Shown: in pieces, positions 45,253 to 54,394 of the stretch
Numbering within the stretch: the stretch's first letter is position 1
Layout of the letters: the number at the start of each line of letters is the position of its first letter
NCBI RefSeq assembly: GCF_900103525.1
Contig: NZ_FNHN01000009.1
Location: forward strand, 62,001-126,000
From: Bacillus sp. OK048
GTDB lineage: Bacteria; Bacillota; Bacilli; Bacillales; Cytobacillaceae
Direction: 5' to 3'
DNA length: 64,000 nt
Made by a program: the position numbers and the translations under genes
Notes under the pieces: generated by a model
What the model was told of the DNA's origin: nothing
The model's input: only the letters and a program-made list of their open reading frames with translations
The model's database searches: none

Positions 45253-46239
45253 ATGAGTAATCAAATTAAAGTAGGAATTGTAGGCTATGGTAATCTTGGC
45301 AGAGGAACGATTGAAGCTATCAAGCAATGTTCAGATATGGAACTTGTGGCAATTTTCACAAGAAGAGCACCTGAAAATCTTTCAATAAATGAACCAAATG
45401 TAGAAGTTTTGCATATATCGAGTGCAGAGGAATATAAGGACAAAATTGATGTGATGATTCTATGTGGAGGTTCAGCAACAGATCTTCCAGATCAAGGCCC
45501 TTATTTTGCTAGTATGTTTAACACAATTGATAGTTACGATACACATGCAAAGATTCCTGAATATTTTAGTGTAGTTGATCAAGCGGCTAAAGAAAGCGGA
45601 AAGACTAGTATTATTTCTGTTGGCTGGGATCCGGGTTTATTCTCTCTGAATCGTTTAATGTCAGAAGCGATTTTACCGAATGGTGAAACGTATACTTTCT
45701 GGGGAAAGGGACTAAGCCAAGGACATTCAGACGCCATTCGTAGAGTAGAGGGTGTAGTAGGTGGTGTTCAGTATACAGTACCGATTGATGAAGCTATAGA
45801 GAAGGTAAAAGGTGGAGAAAATCCTCAATTATCTACAGGTGAAAAACACCGTCGTGTTTGTTATGTGGTAGCAGAAGAAGGGTATAATCTTGCAAAAATT
45901 GAACAGGATATTAAAACAATGCCTAACTACTTTGCTGACTATGATACAGAAGTAAACTTTATTACTGCAGAAGAATTAAAAGAAAATCACTCAAAATTGC
46001 CGCATGGTGGATTTGTAATTCGAAGCGGAAAAACAGGAAATGATCATAAACAAAATATCGAATTTGCGCTTACCTTAGAGAGCAATCCAGAATTTACAGC
46101 TAGTGTACTAGTAGCCTATGCTAGAGCAGCTCATCGTTTGAATAAAGAAGGACAAGCTGGTGCAAAAACTGTTTTTGATGTTGCACCCGGATATTTATCT
46201 CCAAGATCCGCAGAAGATTTGAGAAGAGATCTATTGTAA
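45253..46239 (+). CDS. ddh: meso-Diaminopimelate D-dehydrogenase
   Basis: A 328-residue NADPH enzyme that makes meso-diaminopimelate from tetrahydrodipicolinate in one step, for lysine and peptidoglycan. The Rossmann motif is VGIVGYGNLGRGTIEAIK; family blocks ILCGGSATDLPDQGPYF, SVGWDPGLFSLNRLM, FWGKGLSQGHSDAIRRVEGV and HGGFVIRSGKTG are all present, as is the C-terminal PGYLSPRSAEDLRRDLL. Only some Bacillales have this shortcut, Lysinibacillus sphaericus being the classical case, so it helps to place the organism. GGGGACAGAGTA precedes the ATG, 26 bases after dus. Confidence 0.95.
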   Translation: MSNQIKVGIVGYGNLGRGTIEAIKQCSDMELVAIFTRRAPENLSINEPNVEVLHISSAEEYKDKIDVMILCGGSATDLPDQGPYFASMFNTIDSYDTHAKIPEYFSVVDQAAKESGKTSIISVGWDPGLFSLNRLMSEAILPNGETYTFWGKGLSQGHSDAIRRVEGVVGGVQYTVPIDEAIEKVKGGENPQLSTGEKHRRVCYVVAEEGYNLAKIEQDIKTMPNYFADYDTEVNFITAEELKENHSKLPHGGFVIRSGKTGNDHKQNIEFALTLESNPEFTASVLVAYARAAHRLNKEGQAGAKTVFDVAPGYLSPRSAEDLRRDLL

Positions 46240-46326
46240 AAGATATTCAGACGGATATGACGGAGATTATAGCCAATTATCTTATGAACCATAGGACGAT
46301 TCAAGCACTTTCTCTTATGACAGTAT

Positions 46327-46358
46327 AAAAGGCAGAAGGAGGCCCTTCTGCCTTTTAG
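46327..46358 (+). terminator. Bidirectional terminator between ddh and the PfpI remnant
   Basis: AAAAGGCAGAAGG and CCTTCTGCCTTTT are exact inverted repeats with a four-base loop. It serves ddh on the plus strand and the minus-strand remnant. Confidence 0.9.
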
Positions 46359-46617
46359 TTAATCTAATATTCGCAATGATTCTCGAACAAATGCCGGTAT
46401 GTCATCGGGCTGCCTGCTAGTGACTAGCTGATCGTGACACAGTAATGCTTTTATCAATAACGAGTTCACTATTACCTTGCTTTCCCTTTACTGTTTTTCC
46501 TTTTTCCATTTCAATCGTTGTTACTTCATGTCCCTTTTCTTTGAAGGATTTTACTGGTTCTGTGTACTCCGAATCCTCAAAATGATCCGTGATTAAGACA
46601 GCAATTTTTTTACTCAT
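46359..46617 (-). pseudogene. PfpI/DJ-1-family gene with internal deletion
   Basis: From ATG 46617 (AAAGGAG nine bases upstream) the minus strand encodes SKKIAVLITDHFEDSEYTEP and on to ELVIDKSI, the first 60 or so residues of PfpI/YfkM-type stress proteins. It then jumps to QLVTSRQPDDIPAFVRESLR and ILD in another frame, which is the C-terminus of the same family, ending at 46359. About 90 residues in between, including the nucleophile elbow (AICHGP), are gone. The junction lies near 46435-46450. The gene is dead. Confidence 0.8.
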
Positions 46618-46931
46618 TCCAATCAACTCCTTTATTAGTACACTACCCCCTTATACATGAATGAAACATATATGGATGAAAAAGTTATCTCTATTTGAAG
46701 GAAACTAGTCCGCTTTTCTTAATAGTATGGCTCTGTTCGTGAGCTATGATGATATAAAATTCTGTTCATAACATTGCTAATATGGATTGATAGTTAAGAA
46801 CATTCATTTTTTGAGTGGTGTCTAACTACAATCTCCAATGCTTTTCTAAAAAAATGTTTCTGTTATTATTATCTAAAACACCTAATTAACTTGAGTTTAA
46901 TTTTACAGCCTTCTACAATTAGGTTATTAAT

Positions 46932-46965
46932 AAAGGCTGTTTTCGCAACGATTGTTGTTAAAATC
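46932..46965 (+). repeat. GGCTGTTTTCGCAAC element, copy 1
   Basis: AAAGGCTGTTTTCGCAAC, then GATTGTTGTTAAAA, closely matches 53084-53116 (GGCTATTTTCGCAAACTTTG). The gap 46618-47162 otherwise shows only AT-rich DNA and a perfect TATAAT at 47040 that may be the potA -10 box. Confidence 0.4.
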
Positions 46966-47162
46966 TTAAAAGCCATTTTACCAAATATTTAATTCGTTAA
47001 ACACTTCTTTAGTAAAGACTTTTAACCGCTTTTATAGTGTATAATTAGTCTTTTGTTTCTGTAAAAAATGTATCGATAAGGCGACTCTGTACGTTAACGC
47101 TATTAAATAAATGAACCAATACTTCAGTAGAGTCTAATTATTCTTATTCATAGGAGGCTTCC

Positions 47163-48260
47163 ATGACAAACGATATTATTATCCGATTTGATAACGTAAC
47201 AAAATTTTACGACAGTGACACGAAAGTTTTACAAGATGTGAGCTTTGAACTTGAACGTGGAAAATTTTACACATTACTTGGTCCTTCAGGTTGTGGAAAA
47301 ACGACGATTTTACGTATCATTGCCGGCTTTGAAAAACCGACAACAGGGGATGTATACCTTAACGGCAAGTGTGTAAACGACGTACCAGCAAACGAGCGTC
47401 AAGTAAACACTGTATTCCAAGACTACGCCCTATTCCCGCACTTAAACGTATTTGAAAACGTGGCATTTGGGTTACGCATTAAAAAAGTAAAGGAATCTGA
47501 AATTAAAGTGCGCGTAGCAGAATCGTTAAAGTTTGTAAACTTAGCTGGTTATGAAAACCGTGAAATTACAGAAATGTCAGGCGGTCAGCGCCAACGGGTT
47601 GCGATCGCACGCGCTATCGTTAATGACCCAGAAGTGATCTTACTCGATGAACCTCTATCAGCACTTGACTTAAAGCTGCGAACAGAAATGCAATATGAGT
47701 TACGCGAGCTACAGCAACGCCTTGGCAAAACATTTATTTTCGTTACACACGACCAAGAGGAAGCTTTAGCGATGAGTGATGAAATTTTCGTTTTAAACGA
47801 AGGGAATATCCAGCAATCTGGTACGCCAGTTGATATTTATGATGAGCCCATTAACCGCTTCGTTGCAGACTTCATCGGGGAGTCAAACATGGTAGACGGA
47901 GTCATGCTTGAAGACTATAAAGTTAAATTTGCCGGAAAAGTATTTGACTGTGTCGACGGCGGTATGAAGCCGAACGAAAAAATCGATGTTGTCATTCGTC
48001 CAGAAGATCTACTCATTACAACGCCAGAAGTAGGTAAAATTGTTGTGCGCGTCGATACGCAGTTATTCCGCGGCGTCCATTACGAGTTATCAACATATGA
48101 TAAAGATGGAAATGAGTGGCTTGTACACTCGCTGAAAAAGGCTGAAGTAGGTGCACAAGTAGGTCTTGATTTCGACCCAGAAGCGATTCATATTATGCGT
48201 CTAAATGAAACAGAAGAAGAATTTGACGCACGCATAGAGGCGTATACGAATGAAGATTAA
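47163..48260 (+). CDS. potA: Spermidine/putrescine ABC transporter ATPase
   Basis: A 365-residue ATPase that powers polyamine uptake. Walker A is [10 protein letters not shown]-loop [13 protein letters not shown], signature [14 protein letters not shown], Walker [13 protein letters not shown] and the switch histidine in FVTHDQEEA; the C-terminal 120 residues are the TOBE regulatory domain. [20 protein letters not shown] is typical of the PotA/iron/sulfate subgroup. ATAGGAGGCTTCC precedes the ATG. It heads a tight four-gene operon, overlapping potB by 11 bases. Confidence 0.93.
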   Translation: MTNDIIIRFDNVTKFYDSDTKVLQDVSFELERGKFYTLLGPSGCGKTTILRIIAGFEKPTTGDVYLNGKCVNDVPANERQVNTVFQDYALFPHLNVFENVAFGLRIKKVKESEIKVRVAESLKFVNLAGYENREITEMSGGQRQRVAIARAIVNDPEVILLDEPLSALDLKLRTEMQYELRELQQRLGKTFIFVTHDQEEALAMSDEIFVLNEGNIQQSGTPVDIYDEPINRFVADFIGESNMVDGVMLEDYKVKFAGKVFDCVDGGMKPNEKIDVVIRPEDLLITTPEVGKIVVRVDTQLFRGVHYELSTYDKDGNEWLVHSLKKAEVGAQVGLDFDPEAIHIMRLNETEEEFDARIEAYTNED

Positions 48261-49053
48261 GTCAAAATCAGCGTTCATCCCATATTTACTATGGATTGCG
48301 CTCTTCGTTATTGCACCGATTGGGCTCATTTTGTATTATTCAATGCTCGATTTAAACGGAGAATTTACGCTTGTAAATTATAAAAATTTCTTTACATCAG
48401 CATACTTAACGATGACGCTAACGAGCTTTTGGTATGCGTTAATCATTACGTTTTTCACATTAATGATCTCGTATCCAACTGCGTACCTGTTAACAAAAAC
48501 AAAGCATAAGCATTTATGGCTCATGCTCATTATTATTCCTTCATGGATTAATTTATTATTAAAAACGTATGCGTTTATCGGGATTTTCGGTTTATACGGA
48601 CCCGTCAATGCTATTATCGAAATGTTAGGCTTCGACCCGACACAAATTTTATTTACCGACTTTAGTTTCGTGTTCGTGTCGGTGTACATTTTTATCCCGT
48701 TTATGATTATCCCAATTTTCAACGCGTTAGACAAAATGAATCCATCCTTAATTTATGCGGCACGTGACCTAGGTGCTTCACCGCTTACAACGTTCCGGCG
48801 CGTCATTTTTCCTTTAACGATTGAAGGTGTAAAATCAGGGATCCAAGTCACATTTATCCCTGCGCTCTCACTCTTCATGATTACGCGCTTAATTGCTGGG
48901 AACAAAGTGATCACGTTAGGTACAGCAATCGAACAGCAATTTTTAGTTGCGCAAAACTGGGGAATGGGTTCAACGATTGCCGTGTTTTTAATCTTAAGTA
49001 TGTTTGCAATCATGGTGTTAACAAACACAAAGAAAAAAGGAGGTCGAGCATAA
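48250..49053 (+). CDS. potB: Spermidine/putrescine ABC permease PotB
   Basis: A 267-residue permease with six helices; the EAA loop is [20 protein letters not shown] near residue 175. [20 protein letters not shown] fits PotB. The start overlaps the end of potA, so translation is coupled. It pairs with PotC. Confidence 0.9.
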   Translation: MKIKSKSAFIPYLLWIALFVIAPIGLILYYSMLDLNGEFTLVNYKNFFTSAYLTMTLTSFWYALIITFFTLMISYPTAYLLTKTKHKHLWLMLIIIPSWINLLLKTYAFIGIFGLYGPVNAIIEMLGFDPTQILFTDFSFVFVSVYIFIPFMIIPIFNALDKMNPSLIYAARDLGASPLTTFRRVIFPLTIEGVKSGIQVTFIPALSLFMITRLIAGNKVITLGTAIEQQFLVAQNWGMGSTIAVFLILSMFAIMVLTNTKKKGGRA

Positions 49054-49854
49054 ATGCGATCAGAGTTATCGACCACAGCTAAAGTATATTTAGCCCTCGT
49101 GTTTGTCATTTTATATGCACCGATCTTCTACTTGATTTTTTATTCATTCAATAGCGGTGGTTCAATGGCTTCCTTTGAAGGTTTTACATTAGAACATTAT
49201 CAAGCCGTATTTGATGATAATCGTTTACTCGTTATCTTAATCAATACCGTGATTGTTGCATTGCTTTCTGCGTTAATCGCGACCATTATCGGAACACTTG
49301 GAGCCATTGGGATTGTTTCATTGAGAAATGAAAAAATACGTCAAACCGTATTATCATTAAATAATATTTTAATTGTTAGCCCAGATGTTGTGATTGGGGC
49401 AAGCTTCTTAATATTATTCACGATGATTGGAGTGAAGCTTGGCTTTACATCCGTATTAATTTCACATATTGCATTCAGTATCCCGATCGTTGTATTAATG
49501 GTCTTACCTAAGATAATGGAAATGAATACGAACTTAATTGATGCAGCACTTGATTTAGGAGCAAATCGTCGCGATGTATTAACACGTGTGATTATTCCAT
49601 ATATTAAACCTGGAATTTTAGCTGGTTTTTTTATGGCCGTAACCTATTCATTAGATGACTTTGCTGTTACATTTTTTGTTACTGGTAACGGATTTAGTAC
49701 ATTGTCTGTTGAAATCTATTCCATGGCACGTGCAGGTATTTCGTTAACCGTTAATGCAATCTCCGGGCTTGTGTTTATCGTAACAGTCGGTATTGTCGTT
49801 ATGTATTATTTCATTACGCTGCGGTCGAAGAAAACGGAGGGCTCTACTCGATGA
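49054..49854 (+). CDS. potC: Spermidine/putrescine ABC permease PotC
   Basis: A 266-residue permease with six helices. YAPIFYLIFYSFNSG at helix 1 and the EAA loop DAALDLGANRRDVLTRVIIP near residue 165 are typical of PotC. The ATG directly follows the potB stop codon, behind AAAAAAGGAGGTCGAGCATA. Its end overlaps potD by four bases (ATGA). Confidence 0.92.
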   Translation: MRSELSTTAKVYLALVFVILYAPIFYLIFYSFNSGGSMASFEGFTLEHYQAVFDDNRLLVILINTVIVALLSALIATIIGTLGAIGIVSLRNEKIRQTVLSLNNILIVSPDVVIGASFLILFTMIGVKLGFTSVLISHIAFSIPIVVLMVLPKIMEMNTNLIDAALDLGANRRDVLTRVIIPYIKPGILAGFFMAVTYSLDDFAVTFFVTGNGFSTLSVEIYSMARAGISLTVNAISGLVFIVTVGIVVMYYFITLRSKKTEGSTR

Positions 49855-50927
49855 AATCCCTAATTCAGATCATGTTAGCAATTGTTATAGCATGTGGTCT
49901 ACTTTCATTTGTTGCTTCAAAGCTAGAAGCAGCAAGCTCAGCTGGTGGAAAGGACACGTTAGTCATATACAATTGGGGAGAATACATTGACCCGTCGTTG
50001 ATCAAGCAGTTTGAAAAAGAAACAGGCATTTCAGTTATTTATGAAACGTTCGATTCAAATGAAGCGATGTTAACGAAAATTAGACAAGGCGGCTCAGCCT
50101 ATGATGTTGTTGTCCCATCAGAATATACGATTGAGACCATGATTAAAGAAGATTTGTTACTAGAAATCGATCATTCGAAACTTCCCAACTTACAAAATAT
50201 CGATCCTTACTTTTTAGATTTACCATTCGACCCGAAAAACAAATATTCGATTCCATACTTTTGGGGAACGGTTGGTGTCGTTTATAATCCTAATGAAATT
50301 CCAAAACATATCACGTTTGACTCTTGGGATGATTTATGGGATCCGGCACTAAAAAATAAAGTATTTTTAGTTGATGGTGCACGTGAAGTCATCGGAATGG
50401 GCTTAAATAGTTTAGGCTATTCGTTAAATTCACGTGACGATAACGAATTACGTGAAGCATTAGATAAATTAAAACAACTAAACGGCAATGTAAAAGCGAT
50501 TATTGGAGATGAAATTACCCCACTAATGATCAATAATGAAGCTACAGTTGCCGTTACCTTTTCTGGACAAGCGGCAGACATGTTGTCCGAAAACGAAGAG
50601 TTGAATTACGCAGTTCCTTCAGAAGGCTCAAACTTATGGTTCGATAACATGGTTATTCCTAAAACCTCATTAAATGTGGAAGGAGCCCATCTGTTCATTA
50701 ATTTTATGCTGGATGCGCAGGTGGCTGCACAAAATACGGATTATGTAGGATATGCGATTCCAAATAAAGCGGCGTGGGAACTTTTAGATGCTGAAGTGGT
50801 AAACGATGAACGTTTTTATCCGCGTGAAGAAAGTCGCACACACTTAGAAGTATATGAAAACTTAGGTCTTGAACTGCTGGGAATATATAACGAATACTTT
50901 TTAGAATTTAAAATGTCACTAAAGTGA
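49851..50927 (+). CDS. potD: Spermidine/putrescine-binding lipoprotein PotD
   Basis: A 358-residue extracellular binding protein. A short signal sequence ends in VIAC, giving lipid attachment at Cys15. The polyamine-binding fold shows LVIYNWGEYIDPSLIKQFEK, YDVVVPSEYTIETMIKEDLL, SIPYFWGTVGVVYNPNEI and the late FINFMLDAQVAAQNTDYVGY. It hands spermidine or putrescine to PotBC. It overlaps potC by four bases, so all four subunits are made together, and a strong terminator follows. No PotR-type repressor is next to the operon. Confidence 0.93.
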   Translation: MKSLIQIMLAIVIACGLLSFVASKLEAASSAGGKDTLVIYNWGEYIDPSLIKQFEKETGISVIYETFDSNEAMLTKIRQGGSAYDVVVPSEYTIETMIKEDLLLEIDHSKLPNLQNIDPYFLDLPFDPKNKYSIPYFWGTVGVVYNPNEIPKHITFDSWDDLWDPALKNKVFLVDGAREVIGMGLNSLGYSLNSRDDNELREALDKLKQLNGNVKAIIGDEITPLMINNEATVAVTFSGQAADMLSENEELNYAVPSEGSNLWFDNMVIPKTSLNVEGAHLFINFMLDAQVAAQNTDYVGYAIPNKAAWELLDAEVVNDERFYPREESRTHLEVYENLGLELLGIYNEYFLEFKMSLK

Positions 50928-50948
50928 TTCTTTAAATAAATTGGAAGC

Positions 50949-50977
50949 AAAAAAGCGGGTATCTCCCGCTTTTTTTA
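50949..50977 (+). terminator. Terminator of potABCD
   Basis: AAAAAAGCGGG and CCCGCTTTTTTT around a five-base loop. Confidence 0.92.
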
Positions 50978-51069
50978 ATTCCATTTTTAAAAAAAGTTTA
51001 GTATTATTTGAATCGTTTTTAGTGTCTGTTTTATCTAATATTTGAAAATGAAAAAGGAGGGGTGCCACA

Positions 51070-51630
51070 TTGGAAACTAAGTTGAACTTAATATCCAAAG
51101 CTAAAAAAGGGGATATAAATGCATTTCAAACATTAATACATATTGAGAAGGAAAAATTGTACAAGATGGCATATGTGTATATGCGGAATGAAGATGATGC
51201 ATTAGAAGTGTTTCAAGAAACGATTTATAAAGCTTTTGAATCGCTGTCAAAACTTAAAAATGACGAATATTTCTCCACATGGATAACGCGAATTTTGATT
51301 AATTCAGCGATTGATTTATTAAAAAAGAAAAAGAGAGTAGTTCCAATCAATCAAGAAGTGTTGGAAAACACGAGTGATACCTCATCTTTCAATTCTGATG
51401 TCCAAATAGATCTTCTGACAGCGATGGAAGAAATTGAGGAAAAATATAAAACGGTCTTACTGTTAAAGTATTATCAAGATTATACGGTTAAACAGATCGC
51501 CTCGATGCTTAAATGTCCAGAGGGAACGGTGAAAACGAATATCCGGCGCGGGTTAGACAAACTTAAGGAGAAAATGAAGGGGGTTTACAGTGATGACAGA
51601 CAAAATTCCATCGTTCAAGGAAGACATTGA
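51070..51630 (+). CDS. ECF sigma factor (first pair)
   Basis: A 186-residue ECF-type sigma factor. Region 2 covers about residues 22-85 (AYVYMRNEDDALEVFQETIY, STWITRILINSAIDLLKKKK) and region 4 about 113-167 (EEKYKTVLLLKYYQDYTVKQ, IASMLKCPEGTVKTNIRRGL). The start is TTG 51070, seven bases after GGAGGGG. It overlaps the following membrane-protein gene by 41 bases, the usual arrangement of sigma and anti-sigma. It probably directs its own operon and envelope-stress genes; no autoregulated promoter was identified. Confidence 0.9.
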   Translation: METKLNLISKAKKGDINAFQTLIHIEKEKLYKMAYVYMRNEDDALEVFQETIYKAFESLSKLKNDEYFSTWITRILINSAIDLLKKKKRVVPINQEVLENTSDTSSFNSDVQIDLLTAMEEIEEKYKTVLLLKYYQDYTVKQIASMLKCPEGTVKTNIRRGLDKLKEKMKGVYSDDRQNSIVQGRH

Positions 51631-52963
51631 CATGATTCATGTTCCGACTGATAAGCTTAATACGATAATATCCAACTTTTCATTGGACTCTGATACAAGA
51701 AAACAGCAGGTAAAGCGTAAAAGGAATCGTATTTTAATCGCCGCTGCCTGCTTATTAATTGGAATACCGACGACCGCCTTCGGTGCAGTAAAAGCCTATG
51801 ATATGATTGTCCAAAAACAAAATTATGAAGTGATTATTTCAGTGGCAAATAAGATTTTCAATAAGAGTGACAGTTGGTATAAGATGAAAGTCGGCTATTT
51901 ACCAGAAAATATGGAAGCAAACGATAGCTTGGCTATGAAATATTCCTTTAAAGATAACTATGCAAATGGTGGGTTTTCATTCATTCTATGGAGATTAGGG
52001 AAAAATTCTGATTTTCAAACTTTGTATTCAAATGGCTACGAAGAAAAGGAGATCAATGGCAGGAAAGCAGTGATTGTGAATAAAGATACTGGAAACAAAA
52101 ATGTTAGGTTTGATAGACAGGTCTTTCTCTTATTCGAGGAAGAGGGAATTATGTTAGAAAGTTATATTGGAACCGATGTCAGTGATGAACAAATGATGAA
52201 AGTCATAGAGGGCATTTCACTTGAACCAACAACGGAGGAAAAGGCAACATATACAGCGGATTATAATGGATCCCTATTTAGTAAGTCGGAGGAACCAACA
52301 GAATCTCGCGTTATTCCTTTGAAAAAAGACAGCAACCAATTATTTAGTGTAGGTCAAAAGGTTCCAGTAACCATAAATGAGGTAGACAATCTTGAATATG
52401 TGGTAGAAAAAGTTGAAGTTTTTGATTCAATCCAAGATTTTAAACAAGGGAACTTTAATGAAGTGGGACTAGGAATACTAAGCGAGAATAAGGCTTTAGA
52501 TCATACAAATAAATTGTTACCGTACAAACAGGATGTATATAAAGTAGGAAATGGTAAAGATTCAATTGACGAATTAGTAGAGTCGCAATCAGTTAACCTG
52601 AAATTTGTCTACTTGACAACAACAGTAAAAAATATTGGCAAAAAGGAAACAGAAGAAATCTATATGCATCCATCCTTAGGAGTGCTTAAATTTGAAAAGA
52701 ATGCATGGATCTATGCTGGAGAAGATGGAATCGCCGAAGATAGTATTATGACGGGCGAAGTTGATTATCTAGCACCTCACGGAAACGGAAAAGACTTTTA
52801 CAATATTGGCAGTATTCAGCCTGGACAAACGATGAAGGTTAACCTAGGTTATTTTGTAGATGCGGATAAACTGGATTCAATTTTTCTTGATGCTTTCCAT
52901 TACAGTGGTGCCACTGAAGACATGAATGCAAAAAATCGTCGGTGGATTGATATTCGTCAATAG
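51590..52963 (+). CDS. Membrane-anchored anti-sigma-like protein (first pair)
   Basis: A 457-residue partner of the sigma factor before it. A cytoplasmic N-terminus of about 45 residues is followed by one helix (about 50-68, ILIAAACLLIGIPTTAFGAV) and a large outer part. The outer part begins with a DUF4367-like segment (GYLPENMEA, EINGRKAVIVN) and ends with a beta-rich domain (VNLKFVYLTTTVKNIGKKET). The inner tail has no zinc motif. AAGGGGG precedes GTG 51590 and ATG 51593; either may be used. By arrangement it should hold the sigma factor at the membrane until an outside signal comes. Confidence 0.75.
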   Translation: MMTDKIPSFKEDIDMIHVPTDKLNTIISNFSLDSDTRKQQVKRKRNRILIAAACLLIGIPTTAFGAVKAYDMIVQKQNYEVIISVANKIFNKSDSWYKMKVGYLPENMEANDSLAMKYSFKDNYANGGFSFILWRLGKNSDFQTLYSNGYEEKEINGRKAVIVNKDTGNKNVRFDRQVFLLFEEEGIMLESYIGTDVSDEQMMKVIEGISLEPTTEEKATYTADYNGSLFSKSEEPTESRVIPLKKDSNQLFSVGQKVPVTINEVDNLEYVVEKVEVFDSIQDFKQGNFNEVGLGILSENKALDHTNKLLPYKQDVYKVGNGKDSIDELVESQSVNLKFVYLTTTVKNIGKKETEEIYMHPSLGVLKFEKNAWIYAGEDGIAEDSIMTGEVDYLAPHGNGKDFYNIGSIQPGQTMKVNLGYFVDADKLDSIFLDAFHYSGATEDMNAKNRRWIDIRQ

Positions 52964-53046
52964 TATAAAAAAGTGTTACTTTCGATGGTCGAGTGGTGAT
53001 GCAATTTAAAGTGGAACATAACGCTTAAAAACACCCTATCGGCAAT

Positions 53047-53081
53047 AAAAAATGATCTTTCAGTGGAAGATCATTTTTTAT
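53047..53081 (+). terminator. Terminator of the first sigma pair
   Basis: AAAAAATGATCTT and AAGATCATTTTTT are exact inverted repeats with a seven-base loop. Confidence 0.9.
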
Positions 53082-53083
53082 TT

Positions 53084-53116
53084 GGCTATTTTCGCAAACT
53101 TTGTTGTTTTGGAATA
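53084..53116 (+). repeat. GGCTATTTTCGCAAAC element, copy 2
   Basis: GGCTATTTTCGCAAACTTTG, then TTGTTTTGG, matches the element at 46932. It directly follows the terminator. Confidence 0.4.
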
Positions 53117-53140
53117 TGGGTTTAGTCAGATTAGGTACTA

Positions 53141-53244
53141 GTCTGATTCCCATTTCCATGTTTTTTCGTGTTCAACGGTAACCAGAAGGTCCATCTGATT
53201 CCCACTAGCATGATTTTTCAGGATTTGCGGTAATCAGATGGCTT
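53141..53244 (+). repeat. Two 52-base direct repeats
   Basis: Units begin at 53141 (GTCTGATTCCCATTTCCATG) and 53193 (ATCTGATTCCCACTAGCATG) and share GATTTTTC-like, ACGGTAACCAGA-like and TCTGATTCCC blocks. It fills most of the gap before the LysR gene. Confidence 0.5.
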
Positions 53245-53354
53245 GTTCATTTCATTAAATTTCGGACATTATTAAAGGAACAAACTTTTAGAAAAGAGCC
53301 TTTTATTTTTATCACAATTACTTAAATAGCGGCCATCAAGCAATGATTTCTCTT

Positions 53355-54227
53355 CTAATCAAATAGTTCCTTTGTTATTTGAATAAATAATTGGACAGCA
53401 CGAGATGCTCCCTTTAAGGAAGGTAAGCCCAAGGCGATATGTCTGTAATTGTTTGTTTCTAATGGCCGGATGTTCGCTTTGGGAAAAGAAAGGTTTTTCA
53501 ATGAGAGCTCAGGCAGAATAAGTACCCCTAATCCTTCTTTTATCATACCTAATGATGTATTTAGGTTAGATGTATTATATTTCTCAATGATTGAAATCTT
53601 TTGTTTCCTCATTAAATCGATAATAGGCGCTTCATATCCGCCATTAGATACAATAAGGGGCTCGTTTTCCAAATCTAATAGACGCACCTGTTCATTCTGA
53701 AGCAAAGGATGGCCATCAGGCAGCATCACAAGATATCGATCCTTTACAAGAGGAATCGTTTCTAATTCGCTGCAAGGAAGAACGACAAATCCGATATCAA
53801 TTACACGTGAGATCAACCATTCTTTGATTTCCTCTTGTGAACCCTCCTTAAACGTCAGCGAAACATTGGGTCGTTTTTGTTGAAAGGTCTTAATAATTTT
53901 TGGTAAAAAGTGAGCCGTTACACTAGGGAAAGTGGCAATGCGAATCGTTCCAGTGATCAATCCCTTTTCTAATGAGACTTCTTGGTCCATTTTTTCGAGG
54001 CTATTAAGAATATTTCTTATTTGGAATAGAATTCGTTTCCCGATATCCGTAACAATTAAATCTTTACCACGCTCTCGCACTAATAAAGTAACTCCAAGCT
54101 CTGATTCTAAAGCAGAAATCGCATGGCTGACCGCTGGCTGCGACATATGCAGTGCTTGAGCAGCTTTTGTAAAGCCACCTTCATCAATAACTGTCACGAA
54201 AATTTCAAATTGAGTAATGGTTGGCAT
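53355..54227 (-). CDS. LysR-family regulator divergent from an MFS transporter
   Basis: A 290-residue LysR-type regulator. Residues about 5-64 form the winged helix (FTKAAQALHMSQPAVSHAIS, ESELGVTLLVRERGKDLIVT), followed by the LysR substrate-binding domain (about 90-285; GTIRIATFPSVTAHFLPKII, DIGFVVLPCSE, GLGVLILPELSL). It is transcribed away from the MFS gene at 54395, the classic arrangement where the regulator binds the shared intergenic region. An AATATTCATT...AATGAGGATATT inverted repeat at 54255-54285 could be its site. The inducer is unknown. Confidence 0.9.
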   Translation of the reverse strand: MPTITQFEIFVTVIDEGGFTKAAQALHMSQPAVSHAISALESELGVTLLVRERGKDLIVTDIGKRILFQIRNILNSLEKMDQEVSLEKGLITGTIRIATFPSVTAHFLPKIIKTFQQKRPNVSLTFKEGSQEEIKEWLISRVIDIGFVVLPCSELETIPLVKDRYLVMLPDGHPLLQNEQVRLLDLENEPLIVSNGGYEAPIIDLMRKQKISIIEKYNTSNLNTSLGMIKEGLGVLILPELSLKNLSFPKANIRPLETNNYRHIALGLPSLKGASRAVQLFIQITKELFD

Positions 54228-54254
54228 AACTAATTACTTATCTCCTTTATAAAT

Positions 54255-54285
54255 AATATTCATTTTATTTATTAATGAGGATATT
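54255..54285. promoter_or_regulatory. Possible LysR operator in the divergent region
   Basis: CATT (54261) and AATG (54274) are inner arms, and AATATT/ATATT outer arms, of an imperfect palindrome between the LysR and MFS genes. It resembles the AT-rich dyads bound by LysR proteins. Confidence 0.3.
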
Positions 54286-54394
54286 GTACCATAAACAATG
54301 TGTTCATCTTAGAAAAATCGATAGCAATGATTTAATAAGATTTGCGGCCGTCCTTATGTGGATGGATAAAAATAAATAAAGGAGTGTAGAAATA

